Below, in pieces: positions 36,501 to 45,186 of a DNA stretch of 64,000 nucleotides (position 1 is the stretch's first letter; each line of letters starts with the position of its first letter). Under the pieces are notes generated by a model. It worked only from the letters and a program-made list of their open reading frames with translations, did not search any database and was not told the origin of the DNA. Made by a program: the position numbers and the translations under genes. The DNA is from Natronobiforma cellulositropha (lineage in GTDB: Archaea > Halobacteriota > Halobacteria > Halobacteriales > Natrialbaceae): positions 62,001-126,000 of the forward strand of contig NZ_JANZXN010000017.1 of the NCBI RefSeq assembly GCF_025629245.1, written 5' to 3'.

Positions 36501-37230
36501 CCTGCTCGGCCATCGTCTGGATCGTTCGCGTCTCGTTCAGCGCGTCGGTGACGTTCTCTGCGCGCACCTCGAGCGCTGCCTGATCCTGTGCGAGCGCCTC
36601 ACCGTCTGCCTCGAGTTGCTCACCTCGCTCCTCGAGTTCCGCACCGCGCTGTCGCAGGCGGTCGCCCTGCCACTCGAGGTTGTCGGCTTCGGCTTCGAGT
36701 TCGTCGGCTGACTCGTTGAGTGCCTCGGCTTCGGCTTCGAGTTCGTCGGCGGATTCGTTGAGTGCCTCGGCTTCGGCTTCGAGTTCGTCGGCGGATTCGT
36801 TGAGCGCCTCGGCTTCGGCTTCGAGTTCGTCGATCCGGTCTTCGATGATCGCGGTGGTGACCAGCAGGTTCTCGACGCCGATGATCGAGTCGTTCTCGGT
36901 CAGGGTCGGCCCGATTGTCTCGTGCTCGCGGATCTGTTGCTGGAACTCGAGTGACTCGAGCAGTGACTCCTTGGTGAGGACGTTCTCCCCCCTGACAATG
37001 AGCTGGACGGTCGTCGTGTTCTCGCTCTCGTTGCTCGCCGCCCCGAAGTTCTCGGCGATGTACTCCGCTGCCTCGCCCTCCGGCGAGTCGCTCTCGAACT
37101 GCTCGAGCGAGGAGTCGTCGTCGACCATCGATGCACCCGCACCGACCAGCGCGGTGACCAGTAGCAAGGTGACGAGCACGACCTTGCTGTTCGCGACGAG
37201 GACGTCACTGAGACGCCGTGCAACCGTCAC
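33490..37230 (-). CDS. RND/MMPL (HAE3) transporter with giant coiled-coil extracytoplasmic insert
   Basis: A 1246-residue membrane protein with the 12-helix RND layout in two halves. After helix 1 (residues 15-33) an outside region of about 550 residues carries long heptad coiled coils: three identical 14-residue ELEAEAEALNESAD units near 135-180, and ELEERG/ELERRG repeats near 430-510. The first half contains the conserved GLSIDYAIHVFMR helix; the equivalent in the second half is GLGVAYSVHISSR, without the Asp. Members export lipids or hydrophobic compounds. It overlaps the downstream TrmB gene by 11 bases. A paralogue lies just upstream. Substrate unknown. Confidence 0.88.
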   Translation of the reverse strand: MTVARRLSDVLVANSKVVLVTLLLVTALVGAGASMVDDDSSLEQFESDSPEGEAAEYIAENFGAASNESENTTTVQLIVRGENVLTKESLLESLEFQQQIREHETIGPTLTENDSIIGVENLLVTTAIIEDRIDELEAEAEALNESADELEAEAEALNESADELEAEAEALNESADELEAEADNLEWQGDRLRQRGAELEERGEQLEADGEALAQDQAALEVRAENVTDALNETRTIQTMAEQGAITQAQADDQVNSTLANASANATLNATQESRLNATADEVRDLVNTSAGLEQPREAAYQNATEGVFDDPGANAANISVLQDAMNETGDLREQYAALNQSYQAGQISQSEYEDNRSTIDTAVNATLDEARSDAQLNATEQQRFNTTSAEYLSLAEAQASANVGAEMTIQQGAFVVFEEEFTDLEQRGQELEQRGQQLEEDAESLENRGRWLGERGDGLEERADELEEWGDDLERRGEELEERGDELERRGEDLEERGDELEAAFEELEEFESPPVDEQIAYLESIDQERFERAINDTLGDEDNDFALGLMASSYEPGSLTADARMTFITQTTDNDGGFEEMGGMAGPALDAQLELRSLADDRDQEYVVFGFGVITDEIDRSMGDSLAIVGPLALLFVVVALVVAYRDPIDIVLGVAGIVAVLVWTFGFMGWAGIAFNQMFIAVPVLLIGLSIDYAIHVFMRQREQREAAGVTSDVRGSMGLALAGVGVALLWVTATTAIGFLANLVSPIGPIREFGIVSAVGILSAMIVFGALVPAAKVEIDTFLEARGFDRRRRAFGTGGGGAGRFLTIGSTAARRAPLVVLLVVLLLTAGGVYGATQVDTSFDEEDFLAESPPAWTQHLGPLSPGEYHAKADLEFVNEHFQREDSQAQLLVEGTVTDDETLERVSEAETAAANSTVAYILPNGNADVESPLSVMEDVASDNESFNDSFTTADRTGDGVPDENLEALYDELFEVDEAAASEVLYRSDEGEYEALRLIVAIRGDAAFGETTTEMRAIAAGFDDGGTDPRWVATATGDPIVSYIVEQDLLDTVLESLLITLVAVFAFLTLAYRAMGNSATLGAVTLLPVAFTVSWILGTMYLLGMPFNVLTGMITSLTIGLGVAYSVHISSRYTLELERQGNVWDAMYTTVTGTGGALLGSAATTVGGFGTLALAILPVLRQFGIITGLTIIYAFLASVVVLPTLLVLWTRYFGPDVSFSVSRERRGFTPTASDGGHDEEHGGER
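36684..36829 (-). repeat. Three 42-base tandem repeats encoding a coiled coil
   Basis: Nearly identical 42-base units plus a partial unit translate to ELEAEAEALNESAD repeated three times. Two heptads per unit preserve the coiled-coil phase. Units differ by single bases, implying recent expansion. Confidence 0.9.
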
Positions 37231-37277
37231 GCGACCGTACCTCCACGTGTAGGTGGGGCTGTCGACGAGGACATTTC

Positions 37278-37326
37278 TGTTGTTACGATCCTACAAAACA
37301 CGTAGCTAAATACTTGTTGTTACGAT
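37278..37326. promoter_or_regulatory. Paired 12-base direct repeats flanking a TATA box
   Basis: TGTTGTTACGAT occurs at 37278-37289 and 37315-37326, 37 bases apart. On the minus strand a TATTTA box lies between them (about 37303-37312). One copy would then lie just upstream of the box and the other over the expected transcription start of the RND gene at 37230. This is a likely operator pair. Confidence 0.6.
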
Positions 37327-37450
37327 TGTACTGACACTCCAACAGGGCCGCGGAGGAGGTGCTCATCGTGGCTGTGCGCTCGAGTGACGCGTGCGACAGA
37401 GACCCATCCGCTCACGGCCGGATACGTCTCGAAGCGGACCTGATGCGGAC

Positions 37451-40400
37451 TCACGACCGTCCGGGTGGCGTCGATTCAGACGAGCGAGCGGGACCGGCGT
37501 AGCGCGTCCAGAGGACGAGCAGCGTCGGGAGGACGACGACGCTCGCGAGGAACGCGTAGCCGATAGCCACCGCGGTGAGCAGACCGAACTGGCGGAGGAC
37601 CGGGAGCATCGCGAGCGAGAGCGTCGCGAAGCCGCCGACGGTGGTCGCCGCGCTCCCGAGTAACGCGCCCCCTGTGCCGGTGACCGTCGCCGCCATCGCC
37701 GCCTCGACGTCGCCCCGACGCTCGAGTTCGAGCGTGTAGCGCGAACTGACGTGGATGCTGTAGGCGACGCCCAGACCGACGGTGAGACTCGTGATCGTCC
37801 CGGTGAGGACGTTGAAGGGTATCTCGAGGAGGGACATCGTCCCGAGGATCCAGCTCACGGTGACCGCGACGGGCACCAGCGTCACGGCGCCGAGCGTCGC
37901 TCCCTTCCCCGCCGCCCAGTAGCCGAGCGTCAGCAGGCCGAACACCGCGACGAGCGTGACGAGTAGGCTCTCGAGGACGGTCTCGAAGAGGTCGCGCTCG
38001 ACGACGTGGCTCACGACCGGATCGCCGGTCGCGGTGGCCGACCAGCGCGGGTCGCCACCGTTCGCAGGTTCGCCCTCCTCGAAGCCGGCCGCGACCGCTC
38101 GCAGCTCCGTCGACACCTCCTCGAGTGTCGCGTCGCCGCGGACCGAGACACCCACGCGAAGCGCCTCGTACTCCCCCTCCTCGTTCCGGTAGATGACCTC
38201 ACGCGCGGCAGTCTCGTCGGCGTCGAACAGCGCGTCGTAGACCCGCCCGAGGTTCCGGTTCGGCACGCCGTCGCCGGTCGTGTCCGCGATGTCGACCGTC
38301 GCGGCGAACGACTCGTCTTCGGCGGCGACCGCACGGATCACCGAGAGCGGTCCCTCGACGGCGACCTGCTCGTTCGCGAGGACGTAGGCGACCGTGGCGT
38401 TCGCGGCGCTCGTTTCGGCCGCCGCGGCGCGCTCGAGCGTCTCGCTGTCGGTCACGTCACCGCGGACGAGCACGTGCGTTCGGGCGTTCTCGCGGCTGAC
38501 GTGCCGGTCGACGATCTCGAGATCGGATCTGGCGTGGTACTCGCCGGGACTCAGCGGGCCGAGGTGGTCGGTCCAGGCGGGTGGCTGCTCGGCGACGAAC
38601 TCCTCCTCGTCGAAACTGGTGTCGACCTGCGTCGCGCCGTAGACGCCACCGGCGGTGAGCACCAGAACGACCACTACGAGTACTGCCGGTGCGGTGTGCG
38701 CGGCGCGTGCACCGACGCCGAGGGCCGCCTCCAGCCGGCCGCCGCCGGTGCCGAAGGCCCGCCGTCGCCGGTCGACGCCACGGGACTCGAGCAGCGAGTC
38801 GAGTTCGACTTTCGCGGCGGGGACGAGCGTCCCGAAGACGACTAGCGCCGAGCAGATGCCGACGGCGCTGACGAGACCGAACTCGCGGACCGGACGGACG
38901 GGACTGACGAGGTTCGAGAGGAAGCCGGTGGCGGTCGTCGCCGTCACCCAGACGAGCGCCACGCCGACGCCGGCGAGACCGAGCGCCATCGCCTGCCGGC
39001 TCCCGATCGTTCGGACCCCACCGGCCCGGGCGGCCGTCCCGCCCTCGCGGTGTTCGCGCCCGCGCATGAAGACGTGTATCGCGTAGTCGATCGAGAGTCC
39101 GATCAGGAGGACGGGAATCGCTACGAACAGCTGATTGACCGCGATTCCCGCCCAGCCCATGAAGCCGACCGTCCAGACGAGCACGACGACGATGCCCGAC
39201 ACGCCCAGCACGATGTCGAGTACGTCGCGGTAGGCGACGAACAGCGCGAGCACGACGAAGACGAACGCCACGGGTCCGACGACCGCCAGGCTGTCGGCCA
39301 TCGACCGGTCCAGTTCCTCGCTCACGATTCCCGCGCCGAAGACGGCGTACCGGTCGTCACTCCACCCGTTCGCGAGGTCGCGTACCTCGAGTTGCGCCTC
39401 GATCACCGACTCCTCGAGCGTGCCGACGCCCCCGCCGGTCTCGGCCGACTGTGTGAGGACGAGCGTGCGCGCTGGCGCCGTCTGGCTCCCCGGCTCGTAG
39501 GTCGACGAGACCAGTTCCAGCGTCCCCGCCGTCTCCCCCTCGCCCGAGAGCGTCTCCGCGAGCAGCGTCGCGAACTCCTCGTCGTCGAGGGCCGCGAGCG
39601 CCTCGCGCTGGTCGGCCAGCGGCGGCTGCCCGGCCGCGAGCAACGCGTCTCGGTCCGCCTCGAGCGCTCGGCGGTCTGTCTGGAGGTCGTCGTACGCCGC
39701 TGCGAGGATTCCGGAGACGCCCGACGCGTAGGCCCCGTCGCGCTCGTCTTCGTAGCGCTCACGCCGGTGCTCGTAGGTCGCACCGTCCACCTCACCAGCC
39801 TCGTGGGCGTCCTCGAGGTCCCCGATCGCTCGGGTGAGCGACCGGACGCTCGCCTGTGCTCGCTCGTAGCGCTCGACCTGGCCGGTCTCGAGGTCCGCTG
39901 TGGCGTTCGTCCGACGCTCCGCGAACGCACGCTCGAGTGCGCCCGCTCTCGCCGCGTAGCTCTCCTCGTCCACCTCGCCCGACTCGTACGAGCGGTTCAG
40001 CGCGTCGTACTCGCGCTGGATGGCGGCCGTCTCGTCGAGTCCTCGCTCGAGACGGGTCGCCGTCGCATCGAGGTCCGCCGCTCGCGCTTCGAGGTCCGTT
40101 GCGCGCGCTTCGAGCGCCTCGGCTTGCGCGCCTCGAACCACCCGCGTCGCCAGGACGTTCTCGACGCCGACGATCGGATCCTCGCCGTGGAGCGTCGGCC
40201 CGACGGTGTCGTCGTCGGCCAGCGCCTCCTGTAACCGAAGCCCGTCGAGCAGCGACTCCCGACTCAGGGCGTTCTCGCCGACGACGACCACCTGCACTGC
40301 CGTCGTGTTGGCGGCTTCCGTCCCGCTGAAGTTCGCCGCCACGTACGCCGCCGCTTCGGCTTCCGGCGAGTCGGTCTCGAACTGCTCGAGTGAGGTGTCC

Positions 40401-40513
40401 TCCTCGAGCGAGAGCGCACCCGCCCCGACGAGGAGCGTCACCACGCAGAGGACGACGAGGACGAGTCTACTGTGGGTCGTGACCGCGTCGGCGAGTCGGT
40501 GCGCGAGGGTCAT
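37451..40513 (-). CDS. RND/MMPL (HAE3) transporter, second paralogue
   Basis: A 1020-residue paralogue of the neighbouring transporter, with near-identical membrane halves: GLSIDYAIHVFMRGREHREG in the first and GLGVAYSIHVSSRYTLELE in the second. Its outside insert is about 220 residues shorter, and its coiled coil is built on Ala/Arg/Glu heptads (ATDLEARAADLDATATRLE). It has its own candidate promoter (GGTATTTC on the minus strand, about 70 bases upstream) and a 220-base gap to the next transporter, so it may be a separate transcript. The pair clearly arose by duplication. Substrate unknown. Confidence 0.88.
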   Translation of the reverse strand: MTLAHRLADAVTTHSRLVLVVLCVVTLLVGAGALSLEEDTSLEQFETDSPEAEAAAYVAANFSGTEAANTTAVQVVVVGENALSRESLLDGLRLQEALADDDTVGPTLHGEDPIVGVENVLATRVVRGAQAEALEARATDLEARAADLDATATRLERGLDETAAIQREYDALNRSYESGEVDEESYAARAGALERAFAERRTNATADLETGQVERYERAQASVRSLTRAIGDLEDAHEAGEVDGATYEHRRERYEDERDGAYASGVSGILAAAYDDLQTDRRALEADRDALLAAGQPPLADQREALAALDDEEFATLLAETLSGEGETAGTLELVSSTYEPGSQTAPARTLVLTQSAETGGGVGTLEESVIEAQLEVRDLANGWSDDRYAVFGAGIVSEELDRSMADSLAVVGPVAFVFVVLALFVAYRDVLDIVLGVSGIVVVLVWTVGFMGWAGIAVNQLFVAIPVLLIGLSIDYAIHVFMRGREHREGGTAARAGGVRTIGSRQAMALGLAGVGVALVWVTATTATGFLSNLVSPVRPVREFGLVSAVGICSALVVFGTLVPAAKVELDSLLESRGVDRRRRAFGTGGGRLEAALGVGARAAHTAPAVLVVVVLVLTAGGVYGATQVDTSFDEEEFVAEQPPAWTDHLGPLSPGEYHARSDLEIVDRHVSRENARTHVLVRGDVTDSETLERAAAAETSAANATVAYVLANEQVAVEGPLSVIRAVAAEDESFAATVDIADTTGDGVPNRNLGRVYDALFDADETAAREVIYRNEEGEYEALRVGVSVRGDATLEEVSTELRAVAAGFEEGEPANGGDPRWSATATGDPVVSHVVERDLFETVLESLLVTLVAVFGLLTLGYWAAGKGATLGAVTLVPVAVTVSWILGTMSLLEIPFNVLTGTITSLTVGLGVAYSIHVSSRYTLELERRGDVEAAMAATVTGTGGALLGSAATTVGGFATLSLAMLPVLRQFGLLTAVAIGYAFLASVVVLPTLLVLWTRYAGPARSSESTPPGRS

Positions 40514-40713
40514 CGGTGCTGGCGGCTCTCGGGCGCGTTCGGCGGGACCATCCTCCGTCGCGTCGTGGCTACAGACGGCCGTGAGAAATACCTGTCGTCA
40601 CGGTTCCACGATCCGGACTCGAGGTGTCACGAGCACACGACCCTCGAAGGGGTCCCCGCTGGAGTGGCCCGAGACGACGACTGCGGCGTCGAGACGACCT
40701 CACTGCCGGCGTC

Positions 40714-41457
40714 TCAGCGCTCGGCGTCGATGGTCACCGACTCGAGGTCGTTCGCGAAGCGGACCTCGCCGTCGTAGTGGGCGCTGATCGACTCGAGCAT
40801 CTCCGCGTGGTGGCCCTCCGTGTGGGGATAGAGGTGGGTGAGATACACCCGGCCGATGTCCGCTCCGGCGAGCTGTGCGCCCAGCTGGGCGGGCGTCGGG
40901 TGGTTCGAGACGTCGACCTCGTCGGGGAACGAACAGTCGTGGGCGAGCACCGCCGAGCCGTCGGCGAAACTCGCCAGTCCGGCGAACGCCTCGCTGTCGC
41001 CGCTGAAGGTGAACCGGTCGTCGAAGCGGTAGGCCAGACACGGCAGCGAGTGGCGCGTCTCGTAGGCGGCGACGTCGAACCCGGCGACCGAGAACTCGCC
41101 GGCGACCACCTCGCGGACGCTCACCTCGAGTTTTCCCTCCATGTACTCGAACAGCGAGAAGAGACCGTCGACCAGCGCTTTCGTCCCCTGCGGGCCGACG
41201 ACTTCGAGGTGTTCTTCACCGGCAAGCCACCGCGCTTTCAGCAGCGGAAGGAGGTCAGCCACGTGGTCGAGGTGGTGGTGGGTCAAGAGGACGCTCGAGA
41301 CCGCCTCGTAGCCGATGCCCGACTGCTCGAGACGGCCGAGGACGCCGCTGCCACAGTCGATCAGCAGCGTCCGGCCGTCTTCCTCGAGGGCGATACCGGT
41401 CTGGGCTCGCTCACCGGTCGGCATGGCACTTCCCGTACCGAGAAACGTCACGCGCAT
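40714..41457 (-). CDS. Metallo-beta-lactamase fold protein, ribonuclease Z-like
   Basis: A 247-residue protein with N-terminus MRVTFLGTGSAMPTGERAQT, the RNase Z/ElaC entry, and metal motif THHHLDHVADLLPL. Further ligands are likely in FSGDSEAF and HLYPHTEGHH. RNase Z removes tRNA 3' trailers. The characteristic long flexible arm of tRNase Z is not obvious, so a phosphodiesterase of the same superfamily is an alternative. The start at 41457 was chosen because upstream in-frame sequence is unlike the family. It is divergent from lhr. Confidence 0.75.
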   Translation of the reverse strand: MRVTFLGTGSAMPTGERAQTGIALEEDGRTLLIDCGSGVLGRLEQSGIGYEAVSSVLLTHHHLDHVADLLPLLKARWLAGEEHLEVVGPQGTKALVDGLFSLFEYMEGKLEVSVREVVAGEFSVAGFDVAAYETRHSLPCLAYRFDDRFTFSGDSEAFAGLASFADGSAVLAHDCSFPDEVDVSNHPTPAQLGAQLAGADIGRVYLTHLYPHTEGHHAEMLESISAHYDGEVRFANDLESVTIDAER

Positions 41458-41603
41458 ACTCGAAGGCGCGGCCGGACGAGGGATAAGCGTAGTGACTGCG
41501 GCGGCGTTCCGGTGTGTCGCGTGGGTGTGCTGTCTGCGTGCGCCGATTTTACTTTCGCTCCGGTGGCCAAACCCTCTTACCCGCGCGTGCCTACCCACCG
41601 GCC

Positions 41604-44345
41604 ATGGACGCCACCGACCTCCCGGCCGCGCGCGCCGACCTGCCGTTCGACCCCGAGGTGGTCGACGACTGGGAGGTGTTCGAGCGCCTCGAGCCAGCGG
41701 TCAGGGAGTGGTGGCTCGCCGAGTTCGGCGCGTACGTCGCCGAGAACGGCGGCTTCTTCACCCCGCCACAGCGCGGGGCGATTCCACAGATCCACGACGG
41801 AACCAACACGCTGGTCTGTGCACCCACCGGCAGCGGGAAGACGCTCGCCGCATTCACGGCGATCCTCGACGAACTCTTCCGGCGCGAGCGCACCGCGGGT
41901 CTCGAGAACTCGGTCTACTGTCTCTATATTTCTCCCCTCAAATCCCTCGCCAACGACATCCACCGGAATCTGGAGGTACCACTCGAGGGCATCGAGGCGG
42001 TGCTCGAGGCGCGCGGCGAGTCTGTCGGCGAGATCCGCCACGCGATTCGCCACGGCGATACGCCCTCGAGCGAGCGCCAGCGGATGCTCGCCGACACCCC
42101 ACACATTCTGAATACGACACCGGAGACGCTCGCCATCCTGCTCAATTCGCCGAAGTTCCGCGAGAAGCTTCGGACCGTCGAGTACGTCATCGTCGACGAG
42201 ATTCACTCACTCGCCGGCGGCAAGCGCGGGACGCACCTCTCGGTGAGCCTCGAGCGCCTGGCGGCGATGGCCGACCACGAGTTCACTCGCATCGGCTGTT
42301 CGGCGACGATCGACCCGCTCTCGCGGATCGCCGAGTTTCTCGTCGGCCAGCGCGAGGACGGCACGCCCCGCGAGTGTGAGATCGTCGACGCCCGCTTCGC
42401 CCGCGAGTTCGACCTCCGCCTCGAGTGTCCGACCGACGACCTGATCGCGACGCCGCGAGACCTCGTCCAGGAGCGCTTCTACCGGCGGCTCCACGAACAC
42501 ATCGGGTCGCACACGAACACCATCGTCTTCACGAACACGCGCTCGGGGGCCGAACGGGTGTTGCACAACCTCAGAGAGCGCTTTCCCGACTACACCGAGG
42601 AGAACTCGGCCTGTCACCACGGCAGCCTCTCGAAGGAGGTCCGCCACCGGGTCGAAACCCGTCTGAAGGCGGGCGACCTCGACGTGGTCACCACCTCGAC
42701 CAGCCTCGAGCTGGGCATCGACATGCCCTACGTCGACCTCGTGATCCAGGTCGGCTCACCGAAGAGCGTCGCCGCCTTGCTCCAGCGCGTCGGTCGGGCG
42801 GGCCACCGCGTCGGCCAGACCGTCACCGGGCGGGTGATCGCCCTCGACCGCGACGAACTGATCGAGTGTGCGGTCATGGTCGAGAAGGCTCGAGCGGGCT
42901 TCGTCGATTCGGTCTCGGTCCCCGAGAACGCCCACGACGTCGCCGCCCAGCACGTCTACGGGATGGCCATCGCCGAGGTTCGCCCCGAGCGCGAGGTGAA
43001 GGCGATCCTCCGGCGGGCCTACCCCTACCGGAACTACACCGACGCCGACTTCGAGTGTCTGCTGCGCTATCTCACCGCCGAGTACGCCGGGATGGAAGAC
43101 CGTCACGTCTACGCGAAAGTCTGGCGCGACGAGAACGACCCGCCCGACGGCGAGTACCACTACCCCGACTTCCCCGTCGGTGAGCGCCTGATCGGCAAGC
43201 GCGGCCGCCTCGCCCGGGTCATCTACATGACCAACATCGGGACCATCCCCGACTCGTTCACCTGCGACGTCTCGACGCGCGCGGACAACGAGTGGGTCGG
43301 CCAGCTCGACGAGGGCTACCTCGATACGCTCACCAAAGGCGACGTGTTCGTCCTCGGCGGCGAGCACTTCGAGTACCGCTACCGCCGTGGATCGAAGGTC
43401 TACGTCGACCGCTCGAGCGCCCGCCCCACGGTCCCGACCTGGTACGCAGAACGGCTCCCGCTGTCGTACGACTTAGGCTGTGAGATCCTCTCCTTCCAGC
43501 GCGACCTCCTCGAGCGCTACGAGGCGGGTGGCTCACCGGCGGTACGGGCGTGGCTGCGCGAGTACCCGCTCGACGAGAGCAGCGTCCGTGCGCTGACGCG
43601 CCTGTTCGAGTATCAGCTTCGCTACGCCGGTCCCGAGAGCGTCAGTACCGACGCGCGACTCGTCGTCGAGGTCGAACGCGACCGCACCGCCTACGAACGG
43701 CGCTACTACGTCCACTCCTGTTACGGCCGCCAGGTCAACGACGGTCTCTCGCGGCTGCTCGCCTACGAGTGTGCGCAGGCCGCCACCGCCAACGTCGGGG
43801 TCGCCGTCGCCGACAACGGCTTCGTCCTCTCGATGCCGCTCAACCGGAAGGTCGACCTCATCGGGATTCTCGAGGACCTCGAGCCCGACCGGGTCCGCGA
43901 GACCCTGCGGGCGGCGCTCTCGGGGACCGACCTGCTCCAGCGCTACTTCCGGATCAACGCCACCCGCTCGCTGATGATCCTCAAGCGCTACAAGGGCTAC
44001 GAGAAGTCCGCGAGCGAACAGCAGGTCTCGAGTGAGATGCTCCTCGGCTTCGCGGAGGGACTCGAGGAGTTCGCCGTCATCGAAGAGACCTACCGCGAAA
44101 TTCTCGAGGACAAACTCAACGTCGCCGAGATCGAAGGTCTCGTCGCCGCCATCGAGACGGGCGCGATCACGCTCGAGCGCCACCTGCTCGACTCGCCGAC
44201 GCCACGGGCGTTCGGGCTCGCGACGCTCTCGGCCAGCGATGTCGTGCTCGCCGAAGACGAAGCGGCCGCCCTGCAGGCGTTTCACGAGCACGTACTCGAG
44301 GAGATCGGCGAGGACGCGCTGGCGGGGCTGAGATCTGAAAACTGA
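41604..44345 (+). CDS. lhr: Lhr-type superfamily 2 DNA helicase
   Basis: A 913-residue helicase with Walker A CAPTGSGKT near residue 75, a DEIH box (VIVDEIHSLAG), motif III SATI, and motifs V-VI in the second RecA domain (TSTSLELGIDMPYVDLVIQ; QRVGRAGHRVGQ). The remaining 450 residues form the winged-helix and core domains typical of Lhr. The length is that of Lhr-Core proteins. Archaeal Lhr unwinds branched DNA and is linked to replication-fork repair. CTTACC at about 41575 is a candidate TATA element close to the leaderless distance. Confidence 0.93.
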   Translation: MDATDLPAARADLPFDPEVVDDWEVFERLEPAVREWWLAEFGAYVAENGGFFTPPQRGAIPQIHDGTNTLVCAPTGSGKTLAAFTAILDELFRRERTAGLENSVYCLYISPLKSLANDIHRNLEVPLEGIEAVLEARGESVGEIRHAIRHGDTPSSERQRMLADTPHILNTTPETLAILLNSPKFREKLRTVEYVIVDEIHSLAGGKRGTHLSVSLERLAAMADHEFTRIGCSATIDPLSRIAEFLVGQREDGTPRECEIVDARFAREFDLRLECPTDDLIATPRDLVQERFYRRLHEHIGSHTNTIVFTNTRSGAERVLHNLRERFPDYTEENSACHHGSLSKEVRHRVETRLKAGDLDVVTTSTSLELGIDMPYVDLVIQVGSPKSVAALLQRVGRAGHRVGQTVTGRVIALDRDELIECAVMVEKARAGFVDSVSVPENAHDVAAQHVYGMAIAEVRPEREVKAILRRAYPYRNYTDADFECLLRYLTAEYAGMEDRHVYAKVWRDENDPPDGEYHYPDFPVGERLIGKRGRLARVIYMTNIGTIPDSFTCDVSTRADNEWVGQLDEGYLDTLTKGDVFVLGGEHFEYRYRRGSKVYVDRSSARPTVPTWYAERLPLSYDLGCEILSFQRDLLERYEAGGSPAVRAWLREYPLDESSVRALTRLFEYQLRYAGPESVSTDARLVVEVERDRTAYERRYYVHSCYGRQVNDGLSRLLAYECAQAATANVGVAVADNGFVLSMPLNRKVDLIGILEDLEPDRVRETLRAALSGTDLLQRYFRINATRSLMILKRYKGYEKSASEQQVSSEMLLGFAEGLEEFAVIEETYREILEDKLNVAEIEGLVAAIETGAITLERHLLDSPTPRAFGLATLSASDVVLAEDEAAALQAFHEHVLEEIGEDALAGLRSEN

Positions 44346-44408
44346 CCGCGACCGGTGAGAGGACGACTCGTCCTGGGGTGACTCTCTCGGTGAGAGATAG
44401 CGGTGTGA

Positions 44409-45020
44409 TTACCGCTCGAGGACGTAGAGCGCGGCGAAGGCGAGGAAGGAGACGGTCTCTGCGGTCTTGGTCACCAGGGCGCTGGCGTCGTCGACGAGGT
44501 GGTCGATGAACACCTGGTGGGCGGGGGCGTCGTGGCTGTGGCCGTGGTCGTCACCGTGACCGTGACCGTGGTCGTCGTGTCCGTGGTCGTCACCGTGACC
44601 GTGACCGTGGTCGTCGTGGCCGTGGCCATCGTCGTGTCCGTGGTCGTCGCCGTGACCGTGATCGTCGTGGCTGTGGCTGTGGCCGTGGTCGTCGTGTGAG
44701 TGGTCGTGGCCGACGTTCTCGAGACCGAGCGTGGCTTCGGCGACACCGAAGACGTGCCAGTCGGCGTAGGCGATCACGTGCCCGAGCATCAACACTGCCC
44801 CAGCGATGTACACTATCGGTGGGGCCAGATCACCGCGGACGAACCCGGCGATGAGGGCAACGGTGAGCACCGCACCAATGAGAAACATCGGCGGCAAGAT
44901 GTCGGAGGCACCGTCGAAGACGATCTCGTAGAGACCGTACGTGCCGAGGACGAGGTGGACGACGGCAGTGAGCGTGGCGAGACCGAACGCGGTGTACAGG
45001 AGCGTGGTACGCGTTTCCAT
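44409..45020 (-). CDS. Membrane protein with long His/Asp-rich (metal-binding) loop
   Basis: A 203-residue protein with four membrane segments before and one after a loop of about 70 residues made almost wholly of His, Asp and Gly (HDHSHDDHGHSHSHDDHGHG and further). The helices contain no recognised transporter motif. His/Asp loops of this kind occur in nickel, cobalt and zinc transport proteins, so metal handling is the best guess. The minus-strand TAGTAC sequence near 45045 may be its TATA element. It is convergent with lhr and divergent from the AIR-synthase-family gene. Confidence 0.7.
   Translation of the reverse strand: METRTTLLYTAFGLATLTAVVHLVLGTYGLYEIVFDGASDILPPMFLIGAVLTVALIAGFVRGDLAPPIVYIAGAVLMLGHVIAYADWHVFGVAEATLGLENVGHDHSHDDHGHSHSHDDHGHGDDHGHDDGHGHDDHGHGHGDDHGHDDHGHGHGDDHGHSHDAPAHQVFIDHLVDDASALVTKTAETVSFLAFAALYVLER
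44531..44699 (-). repeat. Low-complexity tandem repeats encoding the His/Asp loop
   Basis: Irregular CAC/CAT-GAC-GGT repeats (seen as GTCGTCACCGTGACCGTG on the plus strand) with near-exact 33-45-base duplications. Replication slippage probably makes loop length variable between strains. Confidence 0.8.
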
Positions 45021-45186
45021 AGCTGATTATCATGGCTACTAGTACTATCGGTTCTGGTACGATCGTCGAAACCCCTCGAGTCAGCCACTTTCGTCGGCTC
45101 GAGTGGTCTCTCTTCGAGGCGAACAGTCACGTCTTCGAACACCCCCGGTCGACAGCTACAAGCCGCCGACGACCCTCGAGCGCGAC

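Noticed and set aside
44531-44699. Repeat array considered as CRISPR
   Set aside because: Units are contiguous, vary in length and encode His/Asp/Gly in frame; there are no unique spacers. The 42-base repeats at 36684-36829 fail for the same reason. No cas genes are present; the Cas4-like domain belongs to Dna2.
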